From Fibrobacteria bacterium (GTDB lineage Bacteria; Fibrobacterota; Fibrobacteria; UBA11236), in assembly GCA_025360005.1 (NCBI GenBank), contig JANYDA010000008.1:62001-126000 (forward strand): DNA of 64,000 bases, written 5' to 3'. A model generated the notes under the pieces. That model saw only the letters and a list, made by a program, of their open reading frames with translations, had not been told where the DNA came from and made no database searches. The number at the start of each line of letters is the position of its first letter. Position 1 is the first letter of the stretch. Positions 32,511 through 42,256 of this stretch are shown here, piece by piece. The translations under genes were made by a program, and so were the position numbers.

Positions 32511-34139
32511 ATGGTTCCGTCCTTCCGGGCATCGTTGGCCGCCCTCGCCGTGCTGGCCGCATTCCTTTCCGCCCAAGCCGCGCAGATAGGGGATTTGCCC
32601 GGAGAGGACATATCCACCGTGGAGTTGGAAAAATCGGAAGCCCATGCCAGAATGGAAGCCCCGCCGCAAAAGCCCGCCAGCAATTGGTTGGCGCCCTCCG
32701 TCGATGAGCAGTTGGGCCGCGATCGCACCTTGATCCCGCTCGGCAAAGGCGCCGTCTTCGTCCCCACCTATACGGAGCCGCGCCGGGAACCGGAGATCTC
32801 CGTGTTCAACGCCCGCGGCCGCCTCGTCAAGACCGGCCAGACCGGAGAACGCATCCTGCTGGATTCCGGCTCCTACTCCTTGCGCTTCGGCTCGGGAACC
32901 TCCATCCAGCAGATCCCGGTGGACGTCATGGTGGAGGAAAGCCATACCACCGTGATCCCGCCGGCCTGGGGCGGGCTGATCGTCGAGACCCTGGATGCGG
33001 ACGGCGGCTATATCGATGCGCAATACGAAGTGGTGCGCATGGAAAAGTGGATCAACTTCGGCAACGGCCACGGACTCAAGCAGGAACGCCTGCAGGATAT
33101 CAAGACGTGGATCCTGCCGCCCGGCCTTTACCGCATCAGCAAGCCCGGCGAAGGATTCACCTCCCTGCGGAACTACATCACGGTCCAGATCAATCCGGGC
33201 GAACTTTCCCAGATCGAACTCGTCTACGATAAGCCGGTGGGAGGGGATATCGTTTCCGGCGGCAGCAAATCCCTGGAGGCGCATACCAAGGTAGGCAGCT
33301 TTTGGTCTTACGGCCTGAGAGCGGGCGGCAACGTGAATCTTACGCGGCAAACCAGCGACGCGGCCGTGCGCAAGGAGGCGGCCCAAGTCTCGAGTGATTT
33401 GCGGATGCGCATCCTCTTCGACAACATCCTCTATCTGGGGACTACCGAGCTCTTGCTGCAGGATAACTTCAGCAAAGAACGGGGGCGGCGCTTCAGCGTG
33501 GCGTCGGACATCGCGGAATTCCGGACCACCTGGATCCGGCGGCTAAACCAATGGCTGGGCCCCTATATACGCGGCACCGTGGACACGCATTTCTTCAACA
33601 CCATCGCGGCCACGGATACCATTTTCATCGCGCGCCAGGTCGATTCCTCGGGAACTCCCGTGACCCGCAAGTTCCGCGATACCAGCGGGGATTTCCTGAT
33701 CGCGCCGGCCTTCGATCCGATCAACCTCAAGGAAGGCGCAGGAGTGAACGTCGAACTGCTGTCCAAATATTACCTGGAAGCCACCACGCAAGTGGGAATC
33801 GCCGCCCACCAAACCCTGGTGGAGAACAGCTACACCAATATCATCGATTCAACTTATTCGCGCAACCTTTCCATCTATGAAATAGGCGCGGAAGGCACCT
33901 TGAACACGACCGTGCGGTTGGGGTCGCAGATGGCGCTGGATCTGCGGCTGGAAATGTTCGCCCCCAACGCCCAGCCTTCGCGGCTGCGCCTGGACGATCT
34001 CACCGCGGACTTCCGCTTTTTCCTGAGCCGGAACCTGGAAGTGGGCTATCTCTACCAGGTGAAGCAAACCCCCACCGACGCGAAGAACCGCTTTCCCAGC
34101 TCGCACAACCTTTCGCTGCGCCTGTCTTTCAATTATTGA
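32511..34139 (+). CDS. Outer-membrane barrel protein of the Mla operon, unknown family
   Basis: Start at ATG 32511 (542 aa), four bases after the lipoprotein stop, followed by a signal peptide (LAALAVLAAFLSAQA). Residues about 80-260 contain two beta-rich PEGA/Ig-like repeats (EISVFNARGRLVKTG … YSLRFGSGT; GGLIVETLDADGGYID … PPGLYRIS). From about 275 to 542 come alternating strands ending in LSLRLSFNY, a terminal aromatic typical of BAM substrates. The tight linkage to mlaEFD and the lipoprotein suggests that it is the outer-membrane end of this lipid pathway. That is inference; no known family was recognised. Confidence 0.75.
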   Translation: MVPSFRASLAALAVLAAFLSAQAAQIGDLPGEDISTVELEKSEAHARMEAPPQKPASNWLAPSVDEQLGRDRTLIPLGKGAVFVPTYTEPRREPEISVFNARGRLVKTGQTGERILLDSGSYSLRFGSGTSIQQIPVDVMVEESHTTVIPPAWGGLIVETLDADGGYIDAQYEVVRMEKWINFGNGHGLKQERLQDIKTWILPPGLYRISKPGEGFTSLRNYITVQINPGELSQIELVYDKPVGGDIVSGGSKSLEAHTKVGSFWSYGLRAGGNVNLTRQTSDAAVRKEAAQVSSDLRMRILFDNILYLGTTELLLQDNFSKERGRRFSVASDIAEFRTTWIRRLNQWLGPYIRGTVDTHFFNTIAATDTIFIARQVDSSGTPVTRKFRDTSGDFLIAPAFDPINLKEGAGVNVELLSKYYLEATTQVGIAAHQTLVENSYTNIIDSTYSRNLSIYEIGAEGTLNTTVRLGSQMALDLRLEMFAPNAQPSRLRLDDLTADFRFFLSRNLEVGYLYQVKQTPTDAKNRFPSSHNLSLRLSFNY

Positions 34140-34165
34140 CCGGATCGTCGGATGGCGGGAGACGG

Positions 34166-34199
34166 CTTGAGCGGCGCTCAAGGTAACACAAGAGTTACC
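34166..34199. terminator. Tandem hairpins between convergent genes
   Basis: CTTGAGC-GGC-GCTCAAG (34166-34182) and GGTAAC-ACAAGA-GTTACC (34182-34199) are two perfect hairpins in the 75 bases between the barrel gene and the convergent glycosyltransferase gene. Neither has a U tract, so termination function is only plausible from position. Confidence 0.35.
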
Positions 34200-34214
34200 C
34201 GTGCGGCAATCCGG

Positions 34215-35345
34215 CTATCCCGGGCCCGCGCCCATCATCCGCAAATAGGCGTTCGCCACCGCGTCGAAATCCCACGGGTAGAGATTGGATAAGGCCGGCG
34301 CCGTTCCCGACAAAGCCGCGGCCACACCCATCCGCAATTGCGCTTGATCGGCATACAACTCCAAAGGCGCGCCCTGCGCCTTGAGATAGCGGGTAAGCGG
34401 AAGATCGGAAGCCAGGATGGGTTTCTCCAGGTGGATGAGGTTCAGCAGGGAACTGCTGTTGCTCTTGAAGCGCATGGGACAAAGAAAGGCGTCGCACAAG
34501 CGGAAAAAAGCGCTTAACCCGCTCTCCGGCAGATAACCCGTAACATGCACGCGACCCTGCAGCCCGCGCGCGGCGATGGCCGCGGCCAATCGGTTTTCCG
34601 CCCTTCCCCGGGATCCTTCCGGCGCTTCCACGGGATCCCGGGATCCGCCCAGGATTAACAGGCAAACGCCCGCCTCCAGTCCCGCAAGCAGATCGAGAAC
34701 CGAGGCGTAGTCCACTCCCGGCGCCAGGAATCCGAAAATGCCCAGCACGGCTTTAGGGCTTTGCGGGAACAGGGTTTCCCGGAGCGGCGGCGCCGGCATG
34801 GCTTCCGTTTCCGGCGGCGCGAAACTGGCCAGCGGAATGGGATCCAGAACCTTCCCGCTCACCTGCGCCCGCAGGATTTCCATCCCCGGTCCGGATAGGG
34901 GGATGACTCGATGGGCCCGGTAACCCAAAGCCTGCAGCCTTTTCTCGGCCGCGTAACCGCGGTGCAGCCACCGGTAACGCAGGCGTTTCAGCCACAGGAA
35001 AGGCGGGAAGCCGGCGCGCAGGGCGGCGAAGGGGAAGGCGAAGGGGTCCTGATCGTAGACCTCGTGCGGCACCACGAATACGCGGCCGGGATGGCGGCGG
35101 GAAAGAGCGGCGAGAAACTTATCGCCTCCGTGGAATCCGGGCTCGGCCAGCAGCGATCTTTCGTATTGCACCAGGATGCCGCGGCAATCGTCAAGCCGCG
35201 AATCGATGAGAGCGCCCCGGAACGGGGCGAAGACCAGATCGGATTTGCGCGCCAGGGCGGAGGCCAGCCGCGCGGTATAATCCGCGATGCCGCAGGGTTG
35301 GGTCCGGTCGGGACCGATCAGTCCGATGCGCGCTGGGGACGGCAT
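34215..35345 (-). CDS. Glycosyltransferase, GT4-like
   Basis: A 376-residue GT-B protein. The N-terminal half begins RIGLIGPDRTQPCGIADYTARLASAL, the 'GIADYT' acceptor-loop type of GT4 enzymes. The C-terminal half has LGIFGFLAPGVDYASVLDLLAGL, VHVTGYLPESGLSAFFRLCDAFLCPMRFKSNSSSLLNLIHLEKPIL, corresponding to the nucleotide-sugar-binding region. The customary E-x7-E element is weak: the second acid appears as the E of HLEKPIL. It probably makes a cell-surface glycan, but donor and acceptor are unknown. The gene stands alone, 25 bases from the stop of the acetyltransferase gene on the same strand. Confidence 0.75.
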   Translation of the reverse strand: MPSPARIGLIGPDRTQPCGIADYTARLASALARKSDLVFAPFRGALIDSRLDDCRGILVQYERSLLAEPGFHGGDKFLAALSRRHPGRVFVVPHEVYDQDPFAFPFAALRAGFPPFLWLKRLRYRWLHRGYAAEKRLQALGYRAHRVIPLSGPGMEILRAQVSGKVLDPIPLASFAPPETEAMPAPPLRETLFPQSPKAVLGIFGFLAPGVDYASVLDLLAGLEAGVCLLILGGSRDPVEAPEGSRGRAENRLAAAIAARGLQGRVHVTGYLPESGLSAFFRLCDAFLCPMRFKSNSSSLLNLIHLEKPILASDLPLTRYLKAQGAPLELYADQAQLRMGVAAALSGTAPALSNLYPWDFDAVANAYLRMMGAGPG

Positions 35346-35369
35346 GCGGGTATTATACCCTTTTGCGGA

Positions 35370-36302
35370 CTATTTGCGCTTGCGTTCGGCCTGTTCGGAC
35401 ATCACCACCGTTTCCGGCGGCACCGAGGAGGTAATCCAGCAGTTACCGCCGATCACGCTGCCCTTGCCGATGGTGGTTTTCCCGCCCAGCACGGTGGCCC
35501 CGGCGTAGATGGTGACGTTGTCCTCGATGTTGGGGTGGCGCTTGATGCCCTTGATGGGATTGCCGTCCTTGTCCTTGGGGAAACTGAGCGCGCCCAAGGT
35601 CACTCCCTGGTACAGCTTGACTCCCCGGCCGATGACGGCCGTCTCGCCGATGACGACGCCGGTCCCATGATCGATGAAGAAGCCGGGCCCGATGGTAGCG
35701 CCCGGATGGATGTCCGAACCCGTGCGCGAATGGGCCACCTCGCTCATCATACGCGGCAGCAATGGGATGCCTGCCCGGTAAAGCTCATGGGCGATGCGAT
35801 GCGTGGAGATGGCATGGACGAAAGGATAGCTCATCAGCACCTCTACCACGGAACCGGCGGAAGGATCGCCTTCGTAGGCGGCGAGCAGATCCTCGCCCAG
35901 CACTTGGCGGATGCCGGGAAGCGCTTCCAGCAAACGGGAGGCGATCTCGGAGCCCTGGGACGCATTGGCGCCGCAACGCGGATCCCCGGAGAGCAGCGGG
36001 CTGGCCTGGGATGCCCGGAAATCCAGGGCCATGGCGATTTGCCGCGAGAGGGATTGCCGGATGGAGGCCAGGCTTTCCAAGAGGAAGTCACCCAATTCGC
36101 TCTCGCGGACCACCTGGTTGCCGAATACGCCCGGGAACAGCACGGACAGCAATTGGTCGAGCACTTGGGCCACCGCATCGCGACCGGGAAGGTGGCATTC
36201 CTCCCAGATATTGGCGAGATGGTCCCCGGTTATCGCCAGGCCGAGTTTGCCGGCTAGATCATGCAATCCGTTTTTGGTTCGATCCGCGTAGTCATGGGTC
36301 AT
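35370..36302 (-). CDS. cysE: Serine O-acetyltransferase (EpsC/CysE type)
   Basis: Start at ATG 36302 (310 aa), with GGAG five bases upstream. The enzyme acetylates L-serine for cysteine synthesis. An N-terminal helical domain (about 1-170) precedes the left-handed beta-helix of hexapeptide repeats (DIHPGATIGPGFFIDHGTGVVIGETAVIGRGVKLYQGVTLGAL). The latter contains the catalytic His pair (…HSRTGSDIHPG, DHGTGVVIGE). RHPNIEDNVTIYAGATVLGG closes the helix. The C-terminus ends basic (EQAERKRK). It is divergent from pdxB with 124 bases between. Confidence 0.9.
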   Translation of the reverse strand: MTHDYADRTKNGLHDLAGKLGLAITGDHLANIWEECHLPGRDAVAQVLDQLLSVLFPGVFGNQVVRESELGDFLLESLASIRQSLSRQIAMALDFRASQASPLLSGDPRCGANASQGSEIASRLLEALPGIRQVLGEDLLAAYEGDPSAGSVVEVLMSYPFVHAISTHRIAHELYRAGIPLLPRMMSEVAHSRTGSDIHPGATIGPGFFIDHGTGVVIGETAVIGRGVKLYQGVTLGALSFPKDKDGNPIKGIKRHPNIEDNVTIYAGATVLGGKTTIGKGSVIGGNCWITSSVPPETVVMSEQAERKRK

Positions 36303-36426
36303 GGTTGCTCCGAAATATACTTGCAAAGCCATGAGGCGTATAGAGTCCGGCCCGGCCCAAGGCCGCGTGGAAATGCTATTTTGCCGCCTTGCGGCCGGCC
36401 CAGTCGGGGCGCCGCCCGGAGGCGGC

Positions 36427-37578
36427 ATGAAGATCTGGGTCGATGAGAACATTCCCATGGGCAAGGAGGCATTTTCCGCCCACGGCGATGTGGTTTCTTT
36501 CGCGGGGCGCGCGCTGACGCGTAAGGACATCGCGGAAGCGGACGCCCTGATCGTACGCTCCATTACGCGCGTCAACGCCGATCTCCTGGAAGGCACCGCG
36601 GTTCGTTTCGTGGGCACGGCCACCATCGGCACGGATCACGTGGATCAAGCCTACCTCGGCTCCCGCGGGATAGGGTTCTCCTCCGCGCCCGGTTGCAACG
36701 CCGACTCCGTGGGCGAATACGTGACCGCCGCCCTTACCCATCTTGCAGTCAAGGAGGGTTCCGAACCGGCCGGCAAAACCCTGGGCATCATCGGCTACGG
36801 CCATGTGGGCAAGCAGGTGGAGCGCAAGGCGGAAGCGCTGGGCATGCGCGTACTGAAGTCCGATCCCCCCTTGCGGGACGCGGCCCTGGCGGCGGGCCAA
36901 CCCGCCGGGGGTTTCTCCGATCTGCACGCCCTATTGGCCCAAAGCGACGTGCTTACTTTGCATGTGCCGCTGATCAAAACCGGGGCCCACCCCACTCTCA
37001 AACTCGCCGACGCGGATTTCTTCGCGCGGCTGGCGCGCCCTTGCGTCCTGATCAACTCCTGCCGGGGAGAAGTCATCGATGAACCCGCGCTGATGGCCGC
37101 ACTCGACGCGGGCCGAATCCGCCGGCTGGTATTGGACGTATTTCGGGGCGAACCGAACATCGATCAAAATCTCTGCGCCCGCGCGGATTTGATCACGCCC
37201 CACATCGCCGGCTATTCCCTGCAAGGAAAACTGAACGGCACCACCCAGGTGGCGCAAGCCTTCCGGAGTTTTTTCGGATTCGCCACCTCCTGGCGGCCCG
37301 TCTTCCCTGCCCCGTCGCAACCGGCCATCCGGTATCCCGGATCCGGATCGGATCCCGCCTTCCTGCATTATTGCGTCCACACCGCCTACCCAATCCTGGC
37401 GGACGATCGGCGCTTGCGGGAATCGTTCCGCGAGAGCGATGCGGGCAAGGCGTTCGATCGCCAGCGGCGCGATTATCCGGTCCGTCACGAATTCCCGGCA
37501 TATACCGTTCTCGGCCTGCCGGAGGAAAAACGGGAATTGCGCTCCCGCCTCGCGGGACTGGGTTTCCGGGTGGCTTGA
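36427..37578 (+). CDS. pdxB: Erythronate-4-phosphate dehydrogenase
   Basis: A 383-residue D-2-hydroxyacid dehydrogenase of the DXP-dependent pyridoxal phosphate pathway. MKIWVDENIPMGKEAF is the typical PdxB N-terminus. GIIGYGHVGKQVERKAEALGMRV is the NAD loop. NSCRGEVIDEPAL and VFRGEPNIDQNLCARADLITPHIAGYSLQGKLNGT carry the catalytic Arg, Glu and His, with the PdxB-specific GYS-x-GK-x-NGT. A C-terminal dimerisation domain follows (about 290-383). Start at ATG 36427 has GGAGG four bases upstream. Confidence 0.93.
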   Translation: MKIWVDENIPMGKEAFSAHGDVVSFAGRALTRKDIAEADALIVRSITRVNADLLEGTAVRFVGTATIGTDHVDQAYLGSRGIGFSSAPGCNADSVGEYVTAALTHLAVKEGSEPAGKTLGIIGYGHVGKQVERKAEALGMRVLKSDPPLRDAALAAGQPAGGFSDLHALLAQSDVLTLHVPLIKTGAHPTLKLADADFFARLARPCVLINSCRGEVIDEPALMAALDAGRIRRLVLDVFRGEPNIDQNLCARADLITPHIAGYSLQGKLNGTTQVAQAFRSFFGFATSWRPVFPAPSQPAIRYPGSGSDPAFLHYCVHTAYPILADDRRLRESFRESDAGKAFDRQRRDYPVRHEFPAYTVLGLPEEKRELRSRLAGLGFRVA

Positions 37579-37881
37579 AGTTCCGGCCGGCGCCCGGTCC
37601 CGTCGATTTCCGCCCTAAAACACGCCGGGGCCCGCGCCTCGAAAACACTCCGCTCCAAAATTCCCAACTTTCCTTTCGGCAATGATTGTGGTTTTACAGG
37701 TGGTGTTTTTTCAGGCAATCCAGTACCTTGACTCCATGGCCGCGGGCTCATGGAGAGCCCGAAACCGGGCGCGGCGAAGGCGCCCGTTCCCGACCCTTCG
37801 ATACTTCGGGACGTCCGCCGCGGCAGACGGAAACGGATGATGCCGGATGAAGTCGGAGAACAGCCCAGCGAAAGGACTGTC

Positions 37882-38685
37882 ATGAAGAGCATGCTTTCCC
37901 AACAAACCCCGGTGCGCTTCCTCCTCAAGATGCGGCCCATGGCCATCGCCAGTTTGGACAAGCGAAAAATCCGGTATTGGGATGCGCTCGACAAGCCGCT
38001 GGGGGATCTGTTCCGGCGCGAAGGCATGGACGATTTCCTGGACGAAGTCTCCTATACCCGCATTCCCGCCTCCGATACCGATTGGAGCGCTATGCCCCTT
38101 TACATGCTGGTGGATTATCTCACCCATGATCATCGCAGCCTCATGCTCCGGGAAGTTTCCGATATCACGCATCTGCTGGATATCCACGCCATCGCCGATT
38201 CGGAAGAGGCCGTAGACTTGCGCCGCTTGCAAACGGACTTCAAGGACTGGGTGCGGGATTTCCAGACCCACATCGACCAGGAGGAAAGCTTCCTGTTCCC
38301 CAAAGTGCTGCGCTACGAAGCCTGCCTGCGCGATCGCAATGTCCATCCGGAATTCCACCTGGGTTCCATCCAAACCTATATGGCCACCCAGGACGCCAAA
38401 GAGGGCCGCTGCTTCTATGCCGATGCCGCCCTGCTGGCCCAGCGGATGCGGACGCACGAGATAACCCATTCCGCCTCCATTGCCGGCCGCGAATTGGCAG
38501 AGCTCATGGAAAACCTCCGCGACAAGCTGAACGCCCATTATGAACTCGAATCCACCGCCTTGTACACGGCCGCCCGGGACCTGGAACGCAGCCTCTACAA
38601 CAAATCCATCGACGGCGACCCGACCGTAGCCTTCCAGCGCCGGGGCCCCATGGACTCCGGGATCATGCGGCTGGACGAGGGTTAA
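37882..38685 (+). CDS. Hemerythrin-like (HHE) metal-binding protein, RIC/YtfE-like
   Basis: Start at ATG 37882 (267 aa) has AAGGA five bases upstream; in-frame ATGs at 37837 and 37750 would add a basic, low-complexity head. Helices carry the spaced His/Glu ligands of a di-iron four-helix bundle: VDYLTHDHRSLM, FQTHIDQEESFLFPKV, RMRTHEITHSAS and LNAHYELESTALYTAA. The order (H-x-x-H, H-x3-E, H, H-x3-E) is that of hemerythrin HHE proteins such as RIC/YtfE, which repair iron-sulfur centres or sense O2/NO. A helical N-terminal domain (KRKIRYWDALDKPLGDLFRREGMDDFLDEV) differs from the DUF542 ScdA domain. The gene stands alone. Confidence 0.75.
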   Translation: MKSMLSQQTPVRFLLKMRPMAIASLDKRKIRYWDALDKPLGDLFRREGMDDFLDEVSYTRIPASDTDWSAMPLYMLVDYLTHDHRSLMLREVSDITHLLDIHAIADSEEAVDLRRLQTDFKDWVRDFQTHIDQEESFLFPKVLRYEACLRDRNVHPEFHLGSIQTYMATQDAKEGRCFYADAALLAQRMRTHEITHSASIAGRELAELMENLRDKLNAHYELESTALYTAARDLERSLYNKSIDGDPTVAFQRRGPMDSGIMRLDEG

Positions 38686-38833
38686 GACCCGGGAAGCCCC
38701 GCCCCCACTTCCTGCCACCCCCGTATCTAAAGGGCTGGAACGCCCTAAACCTTGAGGATTCCCCCTGGGCGAACTACATTGACTCGTCTCAAAATCACGA
38801 CTTTTCCACAGTTCCAGGTTCAAAGGAGTTCAT

Positions 38834-41803
38834 ATGGCGAAGGCGCCTAAATACGTCTATCACTTCGGCAAAGCCAAAACCGACGGCGATTCGTCGATGC
38901 GCGCGTTGCTCGGCGGCAAGGGCGCCAACCTGGCCGAAATGTGCCGCATCGGCCTGCCGGTCCCTCCGGGGTACACCATCTCCACCGAAGTCTGCACCTA
39001 CTACTATGACAACAAGCGCACCTATCCCACCGTGCTCAAGTCCCAAATGCAAGAGGGCATCAAGATCATCGAGAACGAGGTCAAGGCCAAGCTCGGCGAT
39101 CTGAAGAACCCGCTGCTGGTCTCCGTCCGCTCCGGCGCCCGCGACTCCATGCCCGGCATGATGGACACCATCCTCAACCTGGGCCTGAACGACGACACGG
39201 TCGTAGCCCTGGCCAACAAGACCAAGAACGAGCGCTTCGCCTGGGATTGCTATCGCCGCTTCGTGCAGATGTACGGGGATGTGGTGCTCGGCGTGCAGAA
39301 AGCTCCGGGCGAAGACCATGAACCTTTCGAAATGGTGATCGAGAAGCTCAAGGAAGATCGCCATGGCAACCATGACATCGACGATACCAAGCTAACCGTC
39401 GAAGATCTCAAGGAACTGGTGACCCGCTTCCAGGCCTTGATCAAGGAACGTTCGGGCAAGAGCTTCCCCAAGGATCCCTGGGCCCAGTTGGAAGGCGCCA
39501 TGGGCGCCGTGTTCGGCTCCTGGATGAACGATCGCGCCATCGTCTACCGCCGCAAGTACAATATCCCCAGCGAATGGGGCACGGCCGTCAACGTCCAGGC
39601 CATGGTGTACGGCAACACCGGCGACAACTCCGGATCCGGCGTCGCGTTCACGCGCGATCCCGCCACCGGCGAGAAGGTTTTCTACGGCGAATTCCTCATC
39701 AACGCCCAAGGCGAAGACGTGGTCGCCGGGGTGCGCACGCCCCAGCCCGTATTGGAGCTGAACACGGCCATGCCCAAGGCCTACAAGGAACTGGACCGGA
39801 TCCGCACCACCCTGGAAAAGCATTTCAAGGACATGCAGGATTTCGAGTTCACCATCGAAGACGGCGTCGTCTACATGCTCCAGACCCGTAACGGCAAGCG
39901 CACCGGCGTAGCCGCCGTCCGCATCGCCTGCGAAATGGTCCAAGAGAAATTCATCGACTGGGAAACCGCCGTGATGCGCGTTCCCGCCGACCAGCTGGAT
40001 CAGGTGCTGGCCCCCATCTTCGATCGCGTGGCGCTGTCTTCAGCGCCCGTCATCGCCACCGGCCTTCCCGCCGGTCCCGGCGCCGCCACCGGCAAGATCT
40101 ATTTCAACGCGGACCGCGCGGTGGAAGCCGCCGACAAGGGCGAAAAGGTATTGCTCGTGCGCGTCGAGACCTCGCCGGAGGATTTGCGCGGCATGATCGC
40201 TGCGGAAGGCATCCTCACCGCCCGCGGCGGTGTTTCCTCCCATGCCGCCCTGGTGGCGCGCCAGATGGGCAAGGTGTGCGTGTGCGGCGCCGCCGCATTG
40301 CACGTGGACTACGATTCCAAAACCCTCAAGGTGGGCGGCAAGACCTACCATCAGGGTGATTTCCTATCCATCGACGGAACCTCCGGCAACGTATACGCCG
40401 GCCAGGTCAAGACCGCTCCCTCGGAAGTGGTGCAGGCCCTGGTGCAAGGCGATGCGGAAGCCCTCAAGAGCCGCACCTACAAGAATTTCGCCCAGTTGAT
40501 GAAATGGTGCGGCCAGGCCGCCCGCATGGACGTGCGCACCAACGCGGACAATCCCGAACAGACCCGCAACGCGGTGGCGTTCGGCGCGGTGGGCATCGGA
40601 CTCACCCGCACCGAGCACATGTTCTTCGAAGGCGACCGCATCGACGCCATGCGCGAGATGATCCTGGCCGATTCGCTGGAAGACCGCAAGACCGCCCTGG
40701 CCAAGCTCCTCCCCTACCAGCGGGAAGACTTCCTGGGCATCTTCAAGGCCCTGAACGGCTATCCCGCCACCATCCGTTTCCTGGATCCCCCCCTGCATGA
40801 ATTCCTGCCCCACAGCAAGGAACAGCAATTGGATCTGGCCAAGAAGCTGGGCATCCCGGTGGAGAAGATCATGGCGCGCGTGCACGAACTGCACGAGTTC
40901 AATCCCATGCTCGGCTTCCGCGGCTGCCGCCTAGGCATCAAGTATCCGGAAATCACCGCGATGCAGGCGCGCGCCGTCATCGAGGCCGCCGCAGATGCCA
41001 AGAAGGCCGGCATCAAGGCCAAGGCCGAGATCATGATCCCGCTCGTGGGCTTCAAGCGCGAATTCGACTTGCAGATCGCCGTTGTTCATGAAGTGGCGAA
41101 GGCCGTGCAGGCGGAAAAGAAGATCAAGGTCGACTACAGCGTGGGTACCATGATCGAAATTCCCCGCGGCGCCCTGACCGCGGACGAGATCGCCCAGACG
41201 GCCGAGTTCTTCAGCTTCGGCACCAACGATCTGACCCAGACCACTTTGGGCATGAGCCGGGACGATTCCGGCTCCTTCCTGCAGCCGTATATCGAATCCG
41301 AAGTCATCAAGAAAAACCCTTTCGCCAGCATCGATCAGACCGGCGTGGGACAGTTGATGCAGATCGCCATCGAGAAGGGCCGCCAGACCCGCCCGGACAT
41401 CAAGCTGGGAATTTGCGGCGAACACGGCGGCGATCCGGACTCAGTGAAGTTCTGCCATAAGATCGGCCTCAGCTATGTCAGCTGCTCGCCTTTCCGCGTG
41501 CCTATCGCCCGCCTCGCCGCGGCCCAGGCTGCAGTCCAGGAAGGGATCGATGCGAAGAAAGCGGGCAAGAGCGTAAAGAGCGCAAAGCCGGCCAAGGTTT
41601 CGGCCAAGCTGGCGAAGCCCGCCGTCAAGGCTACGGCCAAGGTCTCCAAACCGGCGAAGGCCAAGGCCGCGAAACCCGTGAAGAAGGCGGCGGCCTCCAA
41701 AACCGCCTCTGCGCGGCCCATAGTCGCCAAAATCATAGCCAAACTCCCTCCCCTCAAAACCAAGAAGTCGGCCCCCAAGCGCCGCGAAATGGCAATGGCT
41801 TAA
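38834..41803 (+). CDS. ppdK: Pyruvate, phosphate dikinase with basic C-terminal tail
   Basis: A 989-residue enzyme that interconverts pyruvate, ATP and phosphate with phosphoenolpyruvate, AMP and pyrophosphate. The N-terminal ATP-grasp domain starts [12 protein letters not shown] and includes [22 protein letters not shown]. The phospho-carrier His470 is in [16 protein letters not shown], and the PEP/pyruvate barrel has the catalytic Cys861 in [11 protein letters not shown]. The conserved enzyme ends near residue 905 ([15 protein letters not shown]). The remaining 80 residues are Lys/Ala/Pro-rich, histone-H1-like ([19 protein letters not shown]). AAGGAG lies five bases before the ATG. A strong terminator follows. 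The enzyme points to PPi-dependent glycolysis or gluconeogenesis. Confidence 0.96.
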   Translation: MAKAPKYVYHFGKAKTDGDSSMRALLGGKGANLAEMCRIGLPVPPGYTISTEVCTYYYDNKRTYPTVLKSQMQEGIKIIENEVKAKLGDLKNPLLVSVRSGARDSMPGMMDTILNLGLNDDTVVALANKTKNERFAWDCYRRFVQMYGDVVLGVQKAPGEDHEPFEMVIEKLKEDRHGNHDIDDTKLTVEDLKELVTRFQALIKERSGKSFPKDPWAQLEGAMGAVFGSWMNDRAIVYRRKYNIPSEWGTAVNVQAMVYGNTGDNSGSGVAFTRDPATGEKVFYGEFLINAQGEDVVAGVRTPQPVLELNTAMPKAYKELDRIRTTLEKHFKDMQDFEFTIEDGVVYMLQTRNGKRTGVAAVRIACEMVQEKFIDWETAVMRVPADQLDQVLAPIFDRVALSSAPVIATGLPAGPGAATGKIYFNADRAVEAADKGEKVLLVRVETSPEDLRGMIAAEGILTARGGVSSHAALVARQMGKVCVCGAAALHVDYDSKTLKVGGKTYHQGDFLSIDGTSGNVYAGQVKTAPSEVVQALVQGDAEALKSRTYKNFAQLMKWCGQAARMDVRTNADNPEQTRNAVAFGAVGIGLTRTEHMFFEGDRIDAMREMILADSLEDRKTALAKLLPYQREDFLGIFKALNGYPATIRFLDPPLHEFLPHSKEQQLDLAKKLGIPVEKIMARVHELHEFNPMLGFRGCRLGIKYPEITAMQARAVIEAAADAKKAGIKAKAEIMIPLVGFKREFDLQIAVVHEVAKAVQAEKKIKVDYSVGTMIEIPRGALTADEIAQTAEFFSFGTNDLTQTTLGMSRDDSGSFLQPYIESEVIKKNPFASIDQTGVGQLMQIAIEKGRQTRPDIKLGICGEHGGDPDSVKFCHKIGLSYVSCSPFRVPIARLAAAQAAVQEGIDAKKAGKSVKSAKPAKVSAKLAKPAVKATAKVSKPAKAKAAKPVKKAAASKTASARPIVAKIIAKLPPLKTKKSAPKRREMAMA

Positions 41804-41827
41804 CGGCCCGAACGCGTGATCTGATTC

Positions 41828-41886
41828 GGGGCGTTCCCGGTCCGGCGCGGCGCAAGCCAGCCGGGTCCGGGGACGCCTTTTTTTTT
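41828..41886 (+). terminator. Intrinsic terminator of ppdK
   Basis: GGCGTTCCCGGTCCGGC pairs with GCCGGGTCCGGGGACGCC around a G/C-rich loop, and the stem runs directly into nine T residues (41878-41886). It ends 80 bases after the ppdK stop. Confidence 0.88.
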
Positions 41887-42256
41887 GCTCCTTTTTTTGC
41901 TTTCCGCAGGTAACCCGCGAGTTACTCTCGCGCCGGAACCGCCCTCCGGGAAAAAGCCGCACCTGGATTTTCCCTTGCAGGGAGCCGACTGCCGCCGTGC
42001 CGCGCCATGAGCGCAATCGGGAATCGGAACCTGGGAATTTTATCGAGTGTAAAATTTTCGTCGGGAACTTTACCGGTCTTTGACCCTATCGAAAAAATCA
42101 GGCCGCAGAAGCCGTAAAATAGCGGCAATATAAGGAAAAACCCCAATCATTTGCGGCCGGGGTCTATGGGAACCCAGAGCGGGATAAACCTTTCCTTGGT
42201 ATAATGCATAGAGCGTACTACCTTTTTTCACGGTTCTTTTTGAAGGGGATTCTTTA
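41887..42256. other. Intergenic region with promoter of the following small gene
   Basis: 370 bases without a supported gene. A hairpin AATTTTA/TAAAATT lies at 42036-42056. The only promoter-like signal is at 42197-42205 (see that entry). The sequence between is A/T richer than the coding neighbours. Confidence 0.45.
42197..42205 (+). promoter_or_regulatory. Extended -10 promoter element
   Basis: TGG followed by a perfect TATAAT (42200-42205) makes an extended -10 box about 52 bases before the GTG at 42257. No -35 hexamer stands 17 bases upstream, which extended -10 promoters can tolerate. Confidence 0.5.

Noticed and set aside
38760-38833. TTGACT near 38779 as the -35 box of the ppdK promoter
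   Set aside because: No acceptable -10 hexamer lies 16-18 bases downstream.
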